From assembly GCA_030141605.1 (NCBI GenBank), contig JAQGDQ010000067.1, positions 1-64,000 of the forward strand: DNA of 64,000 bases. Direction: 5' to 3'. The stretch's first letter is position 1. Each line of letters opens with the position of its first letter. The notes below the pieces were generated by a model, which was given only the letters and a program-made list of their open reading frames with translations, did not search any database and had not been told where the DNA came from. Below are positions 11,059-23,517 of this stretch, one piece after another. Source of the DNA: Tubiluchus corallicola. Its lineage: Eukaryota > Priapulida > Priapulimorpha > Priapulimorphida > Tubiluchidae. Made by a program: the position numbers and the translations under genes.

Positions 11059-11129
11059 AATAAAAACAGGGGTAAAACAAGAAGATTCTGCTGTAGCCAA
11101 TAAGAACAAATAATAATTAGAATAATAAT

Positions 11130-11188
11130 TTAGGAGTCACAATGGCACGTCTTCTACATCTTTTCTTTTCCTTTATTGTGGAAATTTG
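11130..11188 (-). repeat. 60-bp dispersed repeat, copy 2
   Basis: The minus strand matches 5018-5077 with only a few substitutions over about 60 bp (AAATTTCCACAATAAAG ... GTGACTCCTAAA). Its family is unknown to me. Confidence 0.7.
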
Positions 11189-13719
11189 TTGTTTGTGCTG
11201 TAAGCAGAATCTTAGCAACAACAACAACAACAATAAGTTTTTTGTTGTGCCCCAATTATATGGTTATTGATTTTTTTCGAGAAGTAAATTTCCTTGTTCC
11301 CTGTTGGCGCTGACACTAAGCTCTAGGACACTGATCTAGTAATAAATAATTGTTTGTACTAGCCAGCACACCAAAAATGTCACCTAGTTAAAAGTTCCCT
11401 GATTTAGTGAAGTGTTGGCTGTTAAAAAATATAACGCAAAGCTGACACTCAGTCACTCACTGGTACTCAATAAACTCTCTGACTAGCTCACTCTCAGTCT
11501 CTGGCGAAGCAGACTTCTGAACTGCTTCTAAGTTTGGCAAACCTGGCTCATTGCCATAGTTATCATATATCATAGTGATACATGTGGGGCAGTCAGGTCA
11601 GAAAAGTGTTTTATGTTGAAATAAATGAACGCCTAACAGAAAACCTGCAGTTCCGGCTCCGACTTTTAACTGTTTTAACCAACGCAACACTACGTTCACG
11701 CTTCGGAACCACAACATAAAGGGACACCATAACACCCTTTTGATATTATGATTTAAATAACACAAAACTTCGGATATACAGTTTATTTCACACTATTTTA
11801 GACCCTCATCCCTATCTCATCTGTGAGATCCTCAGATTAGCAATCTGTAAATGGCATACACAAATAATGTACTAAACGTTTTATAGAAATTTTTCGAAAT
11901 CAACTTGTGAAGAGTGTGAAATTTGTGAAGTTTGTGATGAACAAGAATATGTTGGAAAGACTGGAAAGGAAATTAAGAATGAATTGGATGAAAGATTTAT
12001 AACTAATCCTAGGCAGAAGATCAATACAGCTTACCATACTGATTGCGACAGTACATGTAAGGAATTATACACAAGTCCTGGGCTATGTTTTGCACAATAA
12101 CTATGATAACAGTATTTTGACTGAGTATTATCGTAAAGCATTTACAAGGTACTGAACTAGCATGTTCACACAATTTTAGAATCAGCGCTGCACAAACCCT
12201 GCAACACTGTCCTGGTACGAAATGTGATATCAAATCTCCATTAAACATTAAAACTGAATGCTTCAAGTGAGAAAGTGTCTAGTTAAATTAGAGCAGAAGC
12301 TAACTCGTGCATATAAAATTTATTTTAATTTAACTACATAAACATTTACAAAGCAATTTAATTGTTTATTGCAAAATGTCTGTAGACTATATCTGCAACT
12401 GAAAAGAATGACTTTGGAATCACAAAATGTACTGATTATGCCTCTTGCATGGAGGCTGACACTGATTTCATGCAAATTAAAGTATATTTTCTTGGCAGAG
12501 TTTATCGCTTTGGTAGTTCACTTTGTGCCTTGTGCACTAACTGTGCAATTTGCAATGCAGTTTTGTATGATTATTTTTCAATCATAAGTATACTAGTGTG
12601 CATATATATGACTCTATTATTTATGAATAACTGTATAACGAGATTTTTTTGTAATGATGCTTTCAATAAACGAATAATAATAATAAATATTGGCAGTATA
12701 AAAGTGCAGTTGGCCATGTTAGCAGCAAAAAGGAGTAGTTATAAATGGAATTTGGAGTCCTTAGATTATTTAACATAATGAGCAATATGAGTCTGTTTGA
12801 GCAGGTTGTCTTGGTAGAGATGTTTTGTTACCACTCTAGCCAGGCTGTGCATTTGAATGCACCTGGCCAGATTTGAAAGTAGAGGAGAAATGGTCGAAAC
12901 CCAACTCCTGCTCACGTTGATAACCCAAGGTGTGGTGTCGTTGTGTGCAGTACTGCAAGGAAAACGTGTGAACAAGGTGCGTGGTCTGAACGAGTCTGCA
13001 GTTGTTTTGATTAACCCCAGTGATCATGACATTGCTTGGCAGGGTTTATACAAAAATGATGTCATGATATCACCAAACATTATAACGCATTTTCATCATG
13101 TGCAGTGAAATACGTAGCACATGCGAGCACTATTTTTCTCTAGGAATCATGTCGAACCTGGAGAAATCCAGATTGTCAGCGTCACTGAGTTATGTCGAAC
13201 CTGGAGAAGTGCTTTTAATGAATGAAATAAATGAAACGGTGTTTCCACTGTTAAAAATATTTCATTAAAAAACAATTGCCATTTTTCTCACTAGTCCTGA
13301 ATTACCTACATTAAAAGGTCTGAAAGTCATATCACATCCTGTTATGACATAATATTATATGGATATGTATGGATATCCAACCGAAATTAGCATGTTTAGT
13401 ATGTATCATACATGTACATGTGTATAGCATGTACATGATTTTTTTTGGAAACCACAGTAAAATTACTATTCTACTATACATCTATACAAGCTCTTTTATC
13501 TCTCAATTTCTGTTGTTATTGAGCTTCACCAGCAATGAATTAAACTCTAACATTTCACCGGTGACATAGAAAATTAAATACATGAATGTTCGAGTACCAC
13601 AACCAGTGTCTGACTTTGAAAATTAATAGTATGCCCTGCCGTTATGTGTTGAATTACAGCTTTCAATGTACCGAACTATTTAACAAGAATCATTTATGCT
13701 GAACATTCATCTAACTTAC

Positions 13720-14006
13720 CGATTGTTGCCTCGAACTAACCACGTACTCTGGTGATACGCTGAATTTGGTGCCAACAGGTGCGTTATTAATCTGTCTTGC
13801 GTCCCCAATAATCACTACTCTTGAATCGTTTTCCTTTGCTAAGTCAAAGATATGAATGTTGTTAAAAACCAAGCCTGCCATTACACCTTTAAATGGGCGA
13901 TCTATTGCACCAATGCGATCTTTGCTTTCCTTGCCTCCAATCTGGAGCTTATGCGGCGAATTAAAAACACCCAATTGCTGATCCAGGCAATTGACATTGT
14001 AACATG
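13720..14006 (-). CDS. NRXN: Neurexin exon: end of LNS6 and start of stalk
   Basis: 287 nt. The acceptor CTTTTTCAG lies just right of 14006; the donor is CG|GTAAGTTAG just left of 13720. It enters needing two bases and ends in phase 0. The peptide contains LGVFNSPHKLQIGGK and GVMAGLVFNN, matching LTIFNSQ..IIIGGKE and GQLSGLYYNGL of neurexin LNS6. The Asn of GLVFNN corresponds to a calcium-site residue. VVIIGDARQINNAPVG matches the start of the stalk. The next exon by phase and homology is 4701-4821, on the wrong strand. Confidence 0.9.
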
Positions 14007-14161
14007 CTGAAAAAGAAAAGTTTTCTAAAAACAAGCAGGAGCTGCAACAAGCTAAACTAAATTTAGTTATTATAGATTAGTAATAGAGCAGACAGCCTTG
14101 CATAAATGTCCATTATTGTTGTTGTCCATTACAGGTTGTCGATGTTGTTGTCGCTGTTGCA

Positions 14162-14287
<126 letters not shown>

Positions 14288-14412
14288 GTAAAAATGTTTC
14301 TGACGTCGTAAGAAACTTAAAAATTTTGCAAAGAACAGAATTAGGCCTTAAACTGACATCAGTCTTTTGTTTGAATGCCATAATTTCGTCTTTATTGAAT
14401 TCGCACTACAAA
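14288..14412 (+). repeat. Dispersed repeat R1, copy A
   Basis: Contains AATTAGGCCTTAAACTGA and TCAGTCTTTTGTTTGAA. Related copies lie at 20442-20575 and 32742-32850 in the same orientation. No coding capacity. Confidence 0.6.
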
Positions 14413-14499
14413 AATACGTAGTACGTTTTCTCCATTTATCCTGCCACCTGTTTACCTATCATTACCGCGAAACTATAGGTAAAGTAAAAATTTTCTTAC

Positions 14500-14671
14500 G
14501 TTCTGGATTTTTTGTCTGAATAGGATGGTCATCGACTCTAAGAGTAGCATTAAGTCCTGAACGGCTAAACCGGACTGTATGATACATTCCATCATTGACC
14601 TTCTCTGAGAGATCCTGAATGGGATGGTCCGTTGTGCCCATGTTGTAAACGAGAAATAGGTTCCCTTTCAC
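14500..14671 (-). CDS. NRXN: Neurexin exon: middle of LNS6
   Basis: 172 nt. Acceptor GCTGACAG just right of 14671, donor C|GTAAGA just left of 14500, phase 0 in and phase 1 out. The peptide VKGNLFLVYNMGTTDHPI ... NDGMYHTVRFSRSG then NATLRVDDHPI follows the neurexin pattern GVKFNVGTDDI ... [22 protein letters not shown] almost residue by residue. The exon ends at KNPE, the position equivalent to VIERYPA, where splice site 4 inserts in vertebrates. Confidence 0.93.
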
Positions 14672-16372
14672 CTGTCAGCAATAACAACTCGTTAAGCGGT
14701 AAGCCGTGAAGAGAAAAAGGCGCCTTGTGAAAAAGGAATGTATGCTAACCAATAGTCGTTGTCACATAGACAATCCATTTGCCATTCTCCGCCATACCGT
14801 AAGCCCGCAGTTCCTCACAAGCCGTTTTGCGCACTTTATAAAGCGCTTCATTGCGAAATGATTTTGGCCATTAATTTCACTTAATGGCCATCGGTCATCG
14901 CTAAAGCAGTGGTTTCTATAGTTAACATTTCGTTTATATCATAAGAACTCATAACACAATTGTCCCATGAACGTTGATGGAAAACAATGATTTTTCATAT
15001 CCTTCCTCATTTTGAAGTACGGCAAAAATACTTATTTTAACACCTATAATACTGCTGAAGTATTTATGATAATTAAATATGGATTAAAAACTTAGCTAAA
15101 GGCGGACGAGCCCAACTACTGATGTTATCATAAATGAACATAATTTTCAACAACAGAAACATGCGTGTTACACGTGTTTGAGAAAGCAAAAAATGAAGTA
15201 CAGTGTTACTGTACAAGATACATTGTGTTATATTAAAACTCGGTAAGTTTTAAAGTAAAAATTCAAATTTCAAATATACCACTGTGCATGAGTTCGCAAA
15301 CGTGTGCGTTACGTCATAAACGAACACTTCTGAACTGAGAAGTACAGCACCTTTTTGTGCAACGCGTTTCCGAAATGCAGGCGCTAGTGCTGATCTAACT
15401 AACGAATGGCGAAATGCATGTAACCGCGAAGAACTAGCCACGCATTTGCGAAATTGGGTTTGTGTGGTAATAATTTTTGACACGTAAGTCATTCTTGAAA
15501 AAATAGTATGTTCCTTTTCCGTACTTTAAAGAGTAAATCTTTTGACATATAGTTCAAGATCGGGTCTGGTTTTCCTTTAATAAGCAACTTTTTGAACACG
15601 ATATATTTTTACGGATTTTGGATTGCGGCTTGGTTCACATTTTGGTTGGACAGCCAAAGGATAGGACCATGCGTTAAGGTATAACATTCCATTAGTGTGT
15701 TGGAACTATCTGTAAAAAGTTCAAAATAGAGAAATAGACTGGTGAGGTGCTGTCGCCCTTGCACATTTTTAAAATGAGTATATCGGTCACCAAAATAATA
15801 AAACAACAATGACGACAATAACAACAACACCAGCAACAGTAGCAACAACAACAAGTCCAAATGCTCCACGAAAACTCTTATCACTGCGCACAACTGCCAC
15901 ACTCACCACGCTTGCCAAACCTCCAAAGCCACCAAATCTGCCATACCGCCAAACCATCAAAGCTCTTTCTTCTTCTTTTTTCCTTTTCTCTCTTTCTTTT
16001 TCTAGCTGAAATCAAATTTATTCCCCCTTTCCCCTTTCTTTCATACTTTTCTTTTTTGTTTTTCCTCTTTCTCTCTTTCTTTTTTGCTTCCTGTCTTCTA
16101 ATACTTTATGAATAATTGCATACTAAATTTTTTTAAAAATTCTGGCGAACATTTCAATGAATCCTGAGCTGACTGTTTTCAATTTTACTGGTCAGCAAAT
16201 GGTAGAACTAACCCATCTCAGTTGTAATCAACATATTAGCTTGTGTAAACGATTACACACTTTGTTGTATTTAAATAACAATAAAGACTCATCAGGCAAA
16301 TAGGCCTTCCATTCTATATGGTCACAATCCTGCGCATAAAATAGACAAGGCTGTTTCCAGATTTAAATGCCA
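14672..16372. other. Neurexin intron sequence, no gene
   Basis: The open frames here are low-complexity or shadow frames. A pyrimidine-rich stretch lies at 15960-16085. I see no recognisable domain. Confidence 0.5.
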
Positions 16373-16548
<176 letters not shown>

Positions 16549-18520
16549 TCATTCAATCTCAATTTGAAGGTACAAATATTTGCAAACATGACAAGTTATC
16601 ATAACTATTTACAGGTGTTTACACAAAGGTTGAGTGACGAATACAATTTATAAGTGAAAATAATAACAGTTACTACAGTACACAAAATTTAAAACAACGT
16701 TTACAAAATACAAAATTAAGAACAATTACCGTGTACAAAATCTGCACTAGATAAGGTTTTTGCGAACAATATATTTTAGAATGTTTACAAAATGTGAACA
16801 AACAAAACTTAAGTATCTTGCAGGTAGAGCTGTAATTAACTTCATTCTTAGATTATAATCAACTAAACGCAATTAAACACTAAATGCTCTGAGGTTTGTA
16901 CATCTAAATTAAATTCACACCAATCTGTATTTAGTAATCCTACTCTATGTAGGAATGTCTTTGTACCACCGCGTAAGCAAAAGGTTTAACGCCACCGTTT
17001 CAATTTGCCAGTCTCCGTAGTTTTTTGGCAAATTTAAAGGGCTGTTTAGAGTATATACACTTACACAGTACCATTAAAAACTCCGATTAACTGACTACAG
17101 CGTTGAATTTTTCTATCCCATGGTTCAGTAAGAAATTTATAGCTTTGTTGTAAAAAAAGTTTTCTTCGTCCATAGCTGTTAAAGACACAATTCTAGTAGT
17201 GATTCCTTTCGTCACTCTTAGAAATGACTTTACAGTTGCTAAATGCGATTTTACAGGATGCAGGTTAGTATGAAAATTTGCAGGTAATGCTTCAAAAGCT
17301 ATAATTTCTTGTTTTAACAGGTTTCTATGAGGACAGCTCAGTATTTTCATGATGAATTCACTAATAATGTTTGAATACATAGCTTTGACAGAGGGTATTC
17401 CACGTAAGAATTCATTATCAATTTTACGAGGATTATATCCTACTCCTCCTGCAGTTTTTAATAGATAGTAAAACAGGTCATAAAAATAACTATGCTTCTT
17501 TACCATCCAACCTACAGCCTTGTAGAATACCATTGGAGTTAAAATCATTTGAAATAGTCTAACTATTGTAGCCATTTTCAATACCTTACGTTTAAACGTT
17601 ACATTTTTCAACCTAGGCAATTCGCTCTAAGCTTTACTCCTATTTATAGATACGTGTTTGTTGAAATTCATATTTTTTGTCTAGCGTTACATCCAGCACT
17701 AATCCCCCGGATCTCTATTCATTTCATTAAACATGCCACTAACAAACAAAATAAACAACAATGGTGATAGGATTGATCTCTGAGGAACCCCAACGTTATA
17801 TACATATTTGTCAGATAAGTAACCTACAACTTTAATTGCAATACGTTTAATCTTCAAAAATTTAATTAGTAACTGTACTATTTTGCGTTAAATGGCCGAG
17901 CATAACAATTTATAAATTAACCCGTTTATCCAAATACTGTGAAATGCTTTTTGTAAATAGCAAGGATCCTTTACTAGTCTTTGACTTTCAATTACTGATA
18001 TTAATCTAAGTAAATAGCGTTTTGTACTATGACAAGGTTTAAGTCCTTCATGTTCTTCATCCAAAGTGATTTCTTCATTGAACTCTTTCCACAATCTACT
18101 TTCAGTGAGCTTTTCCACGAATTTTTCGTAGTTTGAATAAATTGTCAGTGGCTTATAGTTCGAGGGATCACTTTCCTTCTTTCTTTTTTAATGAATACAA
18201 CTTTGGCTTTGCGCCAAGGCCAAATATCCTCCATTAAGCAGACGTTAGCAATATTTGATATCGACATGGTTCCTTTAAACGCTTTGCGAAAGCCGTTAGA
18301 CGTACAGAGACGTACGTACCATCGCAATGAAACATAGAACTGAAAATACTGAAATTTTTTCCTCTATTTATGTTTAACCGAAAATAACCAAAATTTGGCA
18401 AATTGCATAAACGAGATGTTTCTTTTATAATATGAGACGAAGGCGTCGAAATGCCTAATTTGGTAAGCCATATCTCTTTAAGAAAGTTTTCCGGAATCAT
18501 GTGGCTAACACTCAAGATAG
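16549..18520 (-). mobile_element. LINE-B remnant with reverse-transcriptase pieces
   Basis: Minus-strand pieces in order: WRKAKVVFIKK (about 18210), then WKEFNEEITLDEEHEGLKPC, the RT catalytic block in decayed form YLQKAFHSIWINGL (about 17960), GVPQRSILSPLLFILFVSG (about 17790-17730) and a 177-codon C-terminal frame (17620-17087). Stops and frameshifts separate them. It differs from LINE-A. The stretch 17086-16549 would be its 3' UTR, ending in the (AAT)n tail. Confidence 0.75.
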
Positions 18521-19674
18521 AGACGTCCTTGCGTTACTAGGTCTAAAAGCTGGTCCAAATAAGGATCACGAGGTTCTAATTTTTTTCTGGACCTCACCTG
18601 ATTTTCTTTCAGCTTTACTCAGGACAAAAGCACCACCTGGCAGCATGGAGACACCTGGCGGTAGTCCAATCAATTCGCACCAAATTGTGTGCTACGCAGC
18701 TGCCACTTGTAAACGGATTCCGCGCTGCGGCCGTTTCACTAGACCCATGTTAGTACCATACTTAAAACTTATGACAACAAAATTAACATTTTCAACTTTG
18801 GGAAACAGTAACTCTTGGAAAAAGACATTTTGAATCACGTTCATTTACACAGCGTTTAAAGGAAAACATGTCGATACCTGATATATAAGTATGGTACCGA
18901 CATGTGTCCAATGTGTCCAGAAAAACTGTGTCGGTGGCGGCTATGTGACACTTTAATGATAGGGAATTGATCGAACAATCACCACTCCTACGGTATCTTG
19001 GTAGGAGGCGGTTCTTGTAGGAGTAATTGCTTCTCAAAAATAGAGTATTTTGACGATTTTCGAGTCATAACTCAGGCGGCTCAAAAGATCACCCGCAATT
19101 AAAAGCAAAAGTGGCCCTATAGCTAGCTATAGGCACCCCAAATTTGGTGAACTACCTCTGTCTAGTTTCTGAGTTATTCCAAAAAGATTCGTATCTCGGA
19201 AACTAAACATCGCAGAACGGAAATAAAAGCAGATTCTGAATATCAAATTTTCAACCGGACATCCTATTTATTGCCATTTTCTGGCTAAACGAAACTCGAC
19301 GCGCGATTTTGACACAGAGCATCAGATTCTACATTTCACTGCGAATCCAATGCTATATGGCGTGCCTCCAGAGGATTTATATCTTCAGTTCACAAAGCAT
19401 TCAGTTGAAAGCATGTCGGTACCTTATTGGTAATAACGACTTACGATAAACTGTCGAAAAGATAGACTGGCGAAAAAGTAGAGTGGCGAAAAGCTAGACT
19501 GGCGAGCTATAGACCAAACACCCAGGTAGAACTACAGACCAAAGACCCAGGAGGAACTACAGACTAAAGACCCAGGTGCAACTACAGAAAAACAAAAAAC
19601 AGATAGATGACCCAAGGTCTTTACTTTCATACCATAGTTCTAACTTCCTACCAAATTTCACATAGTTCACATAC
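18521..19674. other. Neurexin intron sequence, no gene
   Basis: No recognisable coding domain. A short-period minisatellite occupies 19462-19590. Confidence 0.5.
19462..19590. repeat. Minisatellite with two unit types
   Basis: Units of about 16 bp (CTGGCGAAAAGCTAGA-like) pass into three 25-bp units built on GACCAAAGACCCAGG and GAACTACA. Confidence 0.85.
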
Positions 19675-19853
19675 CAGTTCCAGCTCCATGTAGTCGTTAC
19701 TGGTGGCACTGTCTATTCTCATGATTACAGCATTGCTTTGAACAGTTTTAAAGCGTAGCGCCAACTCATCGAAGTTCCTGTTTGGATACTGGCCTCCTTG
19801 ATAAGTAAACATAATAAGTCCAGATTGAGGACCAAACTTGTACATCGTTGAGT
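19675..19853 (-). CDS. NRXN: Neurexin exon: start of LNS6
   Basis: 179 nt. Acceptor ACTTTCAG just right of 19853, donor CTG|GTATG just left of 19675, entering with two bases and ending in phase 0. The peptide STMYKFGPQSGLIMF ... FDELALRFKTVQSNAVIMRI then DSATSNDYMELEL matches the start of neurexin LNS6 (TYIFGKGG ... RLAVGFSTxQxxAVLVRVDS ... GDYLxLxI). The Asp of SNDY corresponds to a calcium-binding residue of the LNS6 site that meets neuroligin and LRRTM partners in vertebrates. Confidence 0.93.
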
Positions 19854-21844
19854 CTGAAAGTAATGAGAGTACTTTAGTTATATTTTTAGATTATTAAATA
19901 ATCGGTAGTTAGCTTAAATTAGTGCAGGCTTACATTGCTCAAAAGTATTAAAAAATGCTCACAGAGCGAAATGGGAAAATATAGTTCCAGGTTCTTTTCA
20001 ATGAGAGTGCACTGTGCAGGAACAGATAAGTTTGCATCTGGAGATCACGTACAAAACACGGGTACGTGAAATTTGGCTTTTTAATAAATCACGGTTTTCC
20101 TAATTAACACATATTCCTAACTCTCACAATGTTTTTTAAGAATCATTATTTCGCTAAATTAAAAATCTACATTTTATTAACATATGGCAGCATTTTATTT
20201 CAAAAATATCTAGTGTATTCACAAAAAAAATCTATCCACACCAAAGTCAGTACATCTAGTACAGCAGTTCAACTAATATTGTAATATAATACAATATTAT
20301 TCAGCGGTTGGTGTTTGGCTTAGAATTAGAAAAAAAAACAGAGAGAATGTGTTGCTTCATTGTTTATCCTAGCTGCCGGCTTGCAAAAGACCAGATCAAT
20401 TAACGAAATTGATGTATGATTATTAAAATCAAGGCTACGTTGAAAATGTCTTTGACGTGGTGAAAAACTGAGATTTTCCAAACAATGTTCACAGAATTAG
20501 GCTTAAAAACATGTCAGTCTTTTATTTGAAAATTCTATAATTTTGAATTGATTTTATTGAAATCGTATTGCTTGATAACCTAGAAACTGCACTTCATAAC
20601 CTAGAAACTGCACTTCAGAATCAAAGTGGCAGCTTACAACTTTGATAAAATTAATACTTAGTGCGCAACTACCCTCACAACGCTTTGTCCCTTATCGTGG
20701 TCCGTTAAATTGTTTTACAATAAAAAGAAAAATTGTCATAATTGTAGTAAGGTCAAAGAATGCCTTCTTTTCAGCTGTGAAATGAAGTTTCAAATCGTTT
20801 ATTATGTTTTATTTGACTAACAAATAATATTGCAATGCATTATGCCGCAAAATTGTAAATGGAGGCACTCTCTAAACATTTTTATATTATAATTTTTTCA
20901 GTCATCAGTCATCATCACACGTCAACCTCATAAAACTTAAATACTTGTGGAAAACAATTTCGAAAAAAGTAAAAGCTCTGATGCAGAGTAACGGAAGAAC
21001 GAAATGACACCCGCAGCCCATGACAAATTGACCAGAGATCAGGGACCGCCACACTGCTGCCCTTCTTCCACCCAGGAGAACCCATCCTATAAGTTTCGTT
21101 AAGCCTTTTTAAGTCTTGTTTAGTGGTACTTCCACATTTGCAATGTTGCAATGAGGTGGGACTACAAAATATAATGTTATATCATATATCTTTTGGCTAT
21201 CTAACTACTGAATTGTATTTCGATGTTGTTTCTAAATTCTTTGTTTTAGATGCCTTGACAATGAACAGTTTTGTTCGAAACCGGTCGGCAATAAATTTCA
21301 TTTTGATGTAGTCACGTCTATTAGCCAAATATGGATAATTCAGATATAAAAATTTGAAAAATTATAAAATATTTGAGAAATTAATGAATATAAAATATTT
21401 TTACGTAATCCTATTACTCGTCCGTTGTTTATAAAAATAAATAAATAAATAAGTTTGATGTTATGGTACCCTAAATTCCTAAATACTCACACCATTATTA
21501 ACGTTAGTCAGGTTTTGATATACTACTGTCAGTGATTAATATTCGTATGCGTACTTGTTTTCGCATGAGTGACTGCATATGGTCAGTGAGCATCTCACCA
21601 AAATAATTTGTCACCAACGACGTCTTACTAGTTTAGTAACCTGCCCACACGTTTATACTTGTGATATGATATGTCCATATATTATTTCCATATGTCCAAA
21701 ATGTGATATGTCCATACATTATTTGATATGCGTATTTACTCTCGAACCTAAGTTTATGTGTGCACATGTGTAATGTGAACATAAACTCTGAATTCATAAT
21801 AATAATCAATACATAGTCATATGTCAATAAATAATAATCACTAC

Positions 21845-21891
<47 letters not shown>

Positions 21892-21967
21892 CAATCATGA
21901 ATGCACAATACTAATCAAGACATGGTCAATAAATCGTCATGAATACATATCAATCATTAATACATAA
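19854..21967. other. Neurexin intron sequence, no gene
   Basis: Holds R1 repeat copy B (20442-20575, with AGAATTAGGCTTAAAAAC) and an (AAT)n array at 21846-21890 set among ATCAATCATG-like short repeats. No domain recognised. Confidence 0.5.
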
Positions 21968-22312
21968 CTAGCAAAGGCCCCGCAAAAAATTTTGCATATA
22001 AATACACTTATAATCAAGAATACGCGAACATCCCACATTGTCCTCATTTATAACGCAAAGCAAGTAGCAGCTTTTACTGAATTAAAGTTAGAAGGTTATA
22101 AGCAGAGTATAATGGATGACGTCAGAATAATTGCTTTGCATCAGCAGTTTTCCAAGCGAAAATTGTCAAAAATGGATCATCTAAGTAACTCGTCGCCACT
22201 CCTCTTGGTGGATGTGTCCTAAAATATAAGCCCACATCATCGTGTAGGCCCGTACTTCCTCTTCCTAAAGAACTATATATCTTCTTCCAAGAGTCCCACT
22301 GGATGCCGCTAG
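21968..22312 (-). mobile_element. Helitron-like non-autonomous element, 3' part
   Basis: The minus strand ends in CTAG followed by T (CTAG at 21971-21968), about 10 bases after a hairpin GCAAAA-TT-TTTTGC (21995-21982). A CTRR end with a subterminal hairpin and insertion before T is the Helitron 3' signature. The body matches the second copy (49740-50586), including TTTTCGCTTGGAAAACTGCT and TGACGTCATCCATTATACTC. The left part is lost where it meets Gypsy-1 near 22312. Confidence 0.65.
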
Positions 22313-23508
22313 AACTGAACCGAGCCCAAGAAAGACTTCAAGCTTGAGACGTCTGTAGGAGGTGGCATCTTCATGACTGCCTCGACCTTGGATCCTTTTG
22401 CAACTCCTTCGGCCGATAAGGTGTGTCCAAGATATTCAATACTTGGTTGTGCGAACAAGCACTTTTTATGACGACATCTGAGTCCTTTGTCGTTCAGACG
22501 AGTGAGCAAGCGTCTCAGGTTGCTCAGGTGATCATTTGTGTCTTACCCGCGGACGAGCATATCGTCTTGGAAGGCGGTGACTCCAGGCTGATCACTGGTC
22601 AGGTTCTCCATGATCTCCTGAAAGTAACCAGGTGCTGACTTGATTCCGAAAGGAAGTCGTTGCTGCAGGAGTACACCACAGTGGGTACTGAGAGCTAGCC
22701 TGCATTGACTCTCAGGTGCCAGCTTAATCTGGTTATAAGCATCAGCAAGGTCGATCTTCATGTGGCCGTATCTGCCTTCCAGCTTCTGCATCAGTTCCTC
22801 TGGGAGTGGCATCGGATCGTAGTCCTCTAGCTGATCGTTGATGCCGACTGAGTAGTCACCACAGATCCGCAATTTGGGCTTCTGAGTGCCCAGAGTGTAA
22901 GCTTTACGAATCGGTACCACTGGCGTTCCCGTATTCGTTGACCTGGACTGGCTTCCAGACACCCTTGGCGATGCCTTCTTCGTAACCTTTGGCCAGGTCA
23001 TCTCGAAGAGCGAATGGAACCAGTCGTGCCTTATGAAAAACTGGCTTCGCGTCAGACTTGAACTTCACTTCCAGTTCGAAGTTCTTAAGACACCCCAATT
23101 CTTCTTTGAAGAGATCTGGGAACTCGTCACACAGGTTGTGGCACTCTCGTTGCAAGTTAGCATAAGACGTGAAGGAGGTTTCTGGATGTGACGTTTTTAC
23201 ACCCTTGCTCTTGTCTTGACTCTCTATGCTTCTCAGTCCTAGAGCATTGTCCACAGAAATTCCCAGCTTCTGGATAGCATTTCGTCCAAGCAGGTTTAGG
23301 TCAGGGATCTTGGTGACGATGTAAGGAATTGAGCTTTGTTTACAGTCTTTGGATCCTTGGTCTGGCCCATGAAAGTTCCCAGCACTGGCAGGTGGTGCTT
23401 GCTGGCAGACTCGTAGCGATGTCTGTCGTCATCCAGCTTTGGCTTACCTAGTTGCTTCCAGACCGGCACTGAAACGAAATTTCCCGAGGTTGCAGTGTCA
23501 AGTTCCAT
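22313..23508 (-). pseudogene. Gypsy-1 pol: protease and reverse transcriptase (broken)
   Basis: The protease piece (23508-23296) reads MELDTATSGNFVSVP; the catalytic DTG has become DTA. The RT runs from 23254 in three frames: FELEVKFKSDAKPVFHKAR, KLRICGDYSVGIND, KIDLADAYNQIKL, RLPFGIKSAPGYFQ, AFQDDMLV (the Y-x-D-D box as FQDD) and IEYLGHTLSAEGV, ending at SLKSFLGSVQF. Frameshifts lie near 22920 and 22550. Confidence 0.9.
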
Positions 23509-23517
23509 CTTGAACTG

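Larger units (their letters stand above)
10131..13719. other. Neurexin intron, no gene recognised
   Basis: Holds short direct repeats at 10200-10310, a compound AAT/GAT/ATT microsatellite (10969-11058), copy 2 of the 60-bp repeat (11130-11188) and a small direct repeat (ATGTCGAACCTGGAGAA at about 13149 and 13192). The open frames here are short and unlike any family I know. Confidence 0.5.

Noticed and set aside
12369-12778. Overlapping frames of 72 and 109 codons as a small gene
   Set aside because: Cys/Phe/Ile-rich AT-driven composition, no motif, no conservation evidence.
18501-18833. 110-codon plus-strand frame
   Set aside because: No domain; it partly lies over the antisense of LINE-B.
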